In this document: piece by piece, positions 62,738 to 64,000 of the stretch | Layout of the letters: the number at the start of each line of letters is the position of its first letter | How positions within the stretch are numbered: the first letter of the stretch is position 1 | Assembly (NCBI RefSeq): GCF_009800965.1 | Contig: NZ_WUAF01000011.1 | Span: 1 to 64,000, forward strand | Source of the DNA: Cognatazoarcus halotolerans | Lineage (GTDB): Bacteria > Pseudomonadota > Gammaproteobacteria > Burkholderiales > Rhodocyclaceae | DNA: 64,000 bases | Reading direction: 5' to 3' | Notes under the pieces: generated by a model | The model's database searches: none | What the model saw: only the letters and a program-made list of their open reading frames with translations | What the model was told of the DNA's origin: nothing | Made by a program: the position numbers and the translations under genes

Positions 62738-64000
62738 ATGGGATGGAACAAGAAGGTTCTGCGTGTCGACCTGACCGCAGGAACGTGTACCAGCGAACCA
62801 CTCAACATGGAGTGGGCAAACGACTACCTCGGCTCCAGGGGACTGGCGACCAAGTATCTCGTCGAGGAGACCGATCCGACGGTTGACCCCCTGTCGCCGG
62901 GCAACAAGATGATCATGTCCACCGGCCCGCTTACCGGCACCATGGCGTCGACCGGCGGTCGCTATACGGTCGTTACCAAGGGTCCGCTCACCGGCGCCAT
63001 AGCGTGTTCCAATTCGGGCGGCTTCTTCGGCGCGGAGATGAAGTTCGCTGGATGGGACATGATCATTTTCGAAGGCAGGTCGCCCAAGCCGGTCTACCTT
63101 TTCGTCGAAAACGACAAGGCCGAGTTGCGCGACGCGTCCCAACTGTGGGGCAAGACCTGCTGGGAAACCGAAGAAGCGATCAAGCGCGATCATCACGATC
63201 CGCAGATCCGCGTGTCGTCGATTGGACGTGCCGGGGAGAACCAGGTGCTGTTCGCCTGCGTGGTGAACGATCTGCACCGTGCGGCCGGACGTTCGGGCGT
63301 CGGCGCGGTGATGGGCTCGAAGAACCTCAAGGCGGTTGCGCTGCGCGGGACCAAGGGGGTTTCGGGAATCAGGGATTTTGGTGAATTCCTGAAGGTCACC
63401 ACCGAGAAGAAGAAGGTCCTTGCCGACAATGCGGTCACTGGTCAGGGTCTTCCGACCTATGGTACCCAGGTGCTGATGAACGTGATCAACGAGATGGGCG
63501 CGCTGCCTACTCGGAATCACAAGGACGTGGCGTTCGAGGATGCCTCGAAGATTTCCGCCGAGGCCATGCACGAAAAGCGGGAAACCGACGGCAAGGCACA
63601 GCTGGTAACGAACGCTGCCTGCTTCGGCTGCACCATCGCCTGCGGGCGGATTTCCGCGATCGACAAGACCCACTTCACCGTGGTTAACAACCCGAAATAC
63701 TGGGGCGCATCCGGTGGTCTGGAATACGAGGCAGCCTGGGCGCTCGGTGCAGCCAATGGTGTCGGCGATATCGAGGCACTGCAATACGCCAATCTGCTGT
63801 GCAATGAAGACGGCATGGATCCGATCTCGTTCGGGGCGACCGTGGGTGCGGTGATGGAACTCTACGAGATGGGGGTTCTCACCAAGGAGCAGATCGGTAT
63901 CGATGCACCGTTCGGCTCTGCCGAGGCACTGGCCCGATTCACCGAGATGACGGCTCGTGGGGAAGGTTTCGGCAAGGAGATCGGTCTCGGCTCGAAACGG
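62738..64000 (+). CDS. aorB: AorB, tungsten-type aldehyde:ferredoxin oxidoreductase large subunit (runs off window end)
   Basis: At least 421 codons, open to the window edge. It begins MGWNKKVLRVDLTAGTCTSEPL, then LGSRGLATKYL, PGNKMIMSTGPLTGTMAS and GRYTVVTKGPLTG, which are AOR N-terminal features binding the tungstopterin. Three cluster ligands are visible at C295, C298 and C302 in CFGCTIAC; the fourth cysteine should lie beyond the window. It oxidises aldehydes to acids, possibly also hydrogen-dependent in AorABC enzymes. GGAGGG lies upstream of the ATG. Confidence 0.95.
   Translation, partial: MGWNKKVLRVDLTAGTCTSEPLNMEWANDYLGSRGLATKYLVEETDPTVDPLSPGNKMIMSTGPLTGTMASTGGRYTVVTKGPLTGAIACSNSGGFFGAEMKFAGWDMIIFEGRSPKPVYLFVENDKAELRDASQLWGKTCWETEEAIKRDHHDPQIRVSSIGRAGENQVLFACVVNDLHRAAGRSGVGAVMGSKNLKAVALRGTKGVSGIRDFGEFLKVTTEKKKVLADNAVTGQGLPTYGTQVLMNVINEMGALPTRNHKDVAFEDASKISAEAMHEKRETDGKAQLVTNAACFGCTIACGRISAIDKTHFTVVNNPKYWGASGGLEYEAAWALGAANGVGDIEALQYANLLCNEDGMDPISFGATVGAVMELYEMGVLTKEQIGIDAPFGSAEALARFTEMTARGEGFGKEIGLGSKR

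Noticed and set aside
62315..63784. 489-aa minus-strand ORF antisense to aorA/aorB
   Set aside because: Shadow frame of the aldehyde oxidoreductase genes, which have all expected cysteine motifs on the plus strand.

Overview
The window looks like chromosomal DNA of a betaproteobacterium of the order Rhodocyclales, of the Aromatoleum/Azoarcus/Thauera type. The grounds are the GC-rich coding style, the betaproteobacterial 5S rRNA tail, an FlhDC-headed flagellar and chemotaxis regulon, a cbb3 oxidase cluster with FNR-type sites, and a tungsten-type aldehyde oxidoreductase locus (16-Cys ferredoxin subunit plus AOR large subunit) beside moeA. The genus is inferred from gene content, not from a database search.

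Layout. 1-330: 3' end of a 5S rRNA with terminator, then tRNA-Thr(CGT) with terminator. 488-9315: high-affinity respiration block ccoI-ccoS, then ccoNOQP, ccoG, ccoH and two small membrane proteins. Two FNR-type boxes with identical promoter geometry lie between ccoS and ccoN, and a terminator sits between them, so a roughly 105-nt FNR-activated small RNA is predicted. 9523-25313: mixed housekeeping genes (rlmJ, DUF1415, fabI with a kinase-like partner, a HAD domain protein, DUF3301, a bicupin, acpH, a DUF1615 lipoprotein, folE, DJ-1/PfpI, exported msrA, an AAA+ ATPase, metY, a macrodomain protein, a basic RHH-like protein). 25396-29148: dnaE2 under a perfect LexA box, followed by a 540-bp non-coding region carrying three repeats of paired DnaA-box-like sequences. 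29149-31837: M61 peptidase, a small protein and a Nudix hydrolase.

32033-58618 is a motility island: an HDOD-REC-GGDEF protein, the master regulator flhDC, motAB, a receptor, cheY, cheA, cheW, two large receptors, cheR, cheD, cheB, a STAS protein and another receptor, then cheV, cheV, cheY, cheZ, a second cheA and a DUF3135 protein. Five sigma-28 (FliA) type promoters with an 11-nt spacer precede the GGDEF gene, motA, the first receptor, the fourth receptor and cheV. This gives a coherent cascade: FlhDC at the top, sigma-28 below, with stator, receptors, adaptation enzymes and a c-di-GMP enzyme co-expressed. Two CheA, two CheY and two CheV in one island imply either two arrays or mixed arrays.

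58666-64000: transaldolase, truC and moeA on the minus strand, diverging from aorA-aorB on the plus strand. aorB runs off the window. The moeA/aorA gap holds a good sigma-70 promoter for aorA with a CRP/FNR-family site about 93 bp upstream of the predicted start. I see no insertion sequence, prophage or CRISPR array. Gene starts were adjusted by ribosome-binding sites and family N-termini.
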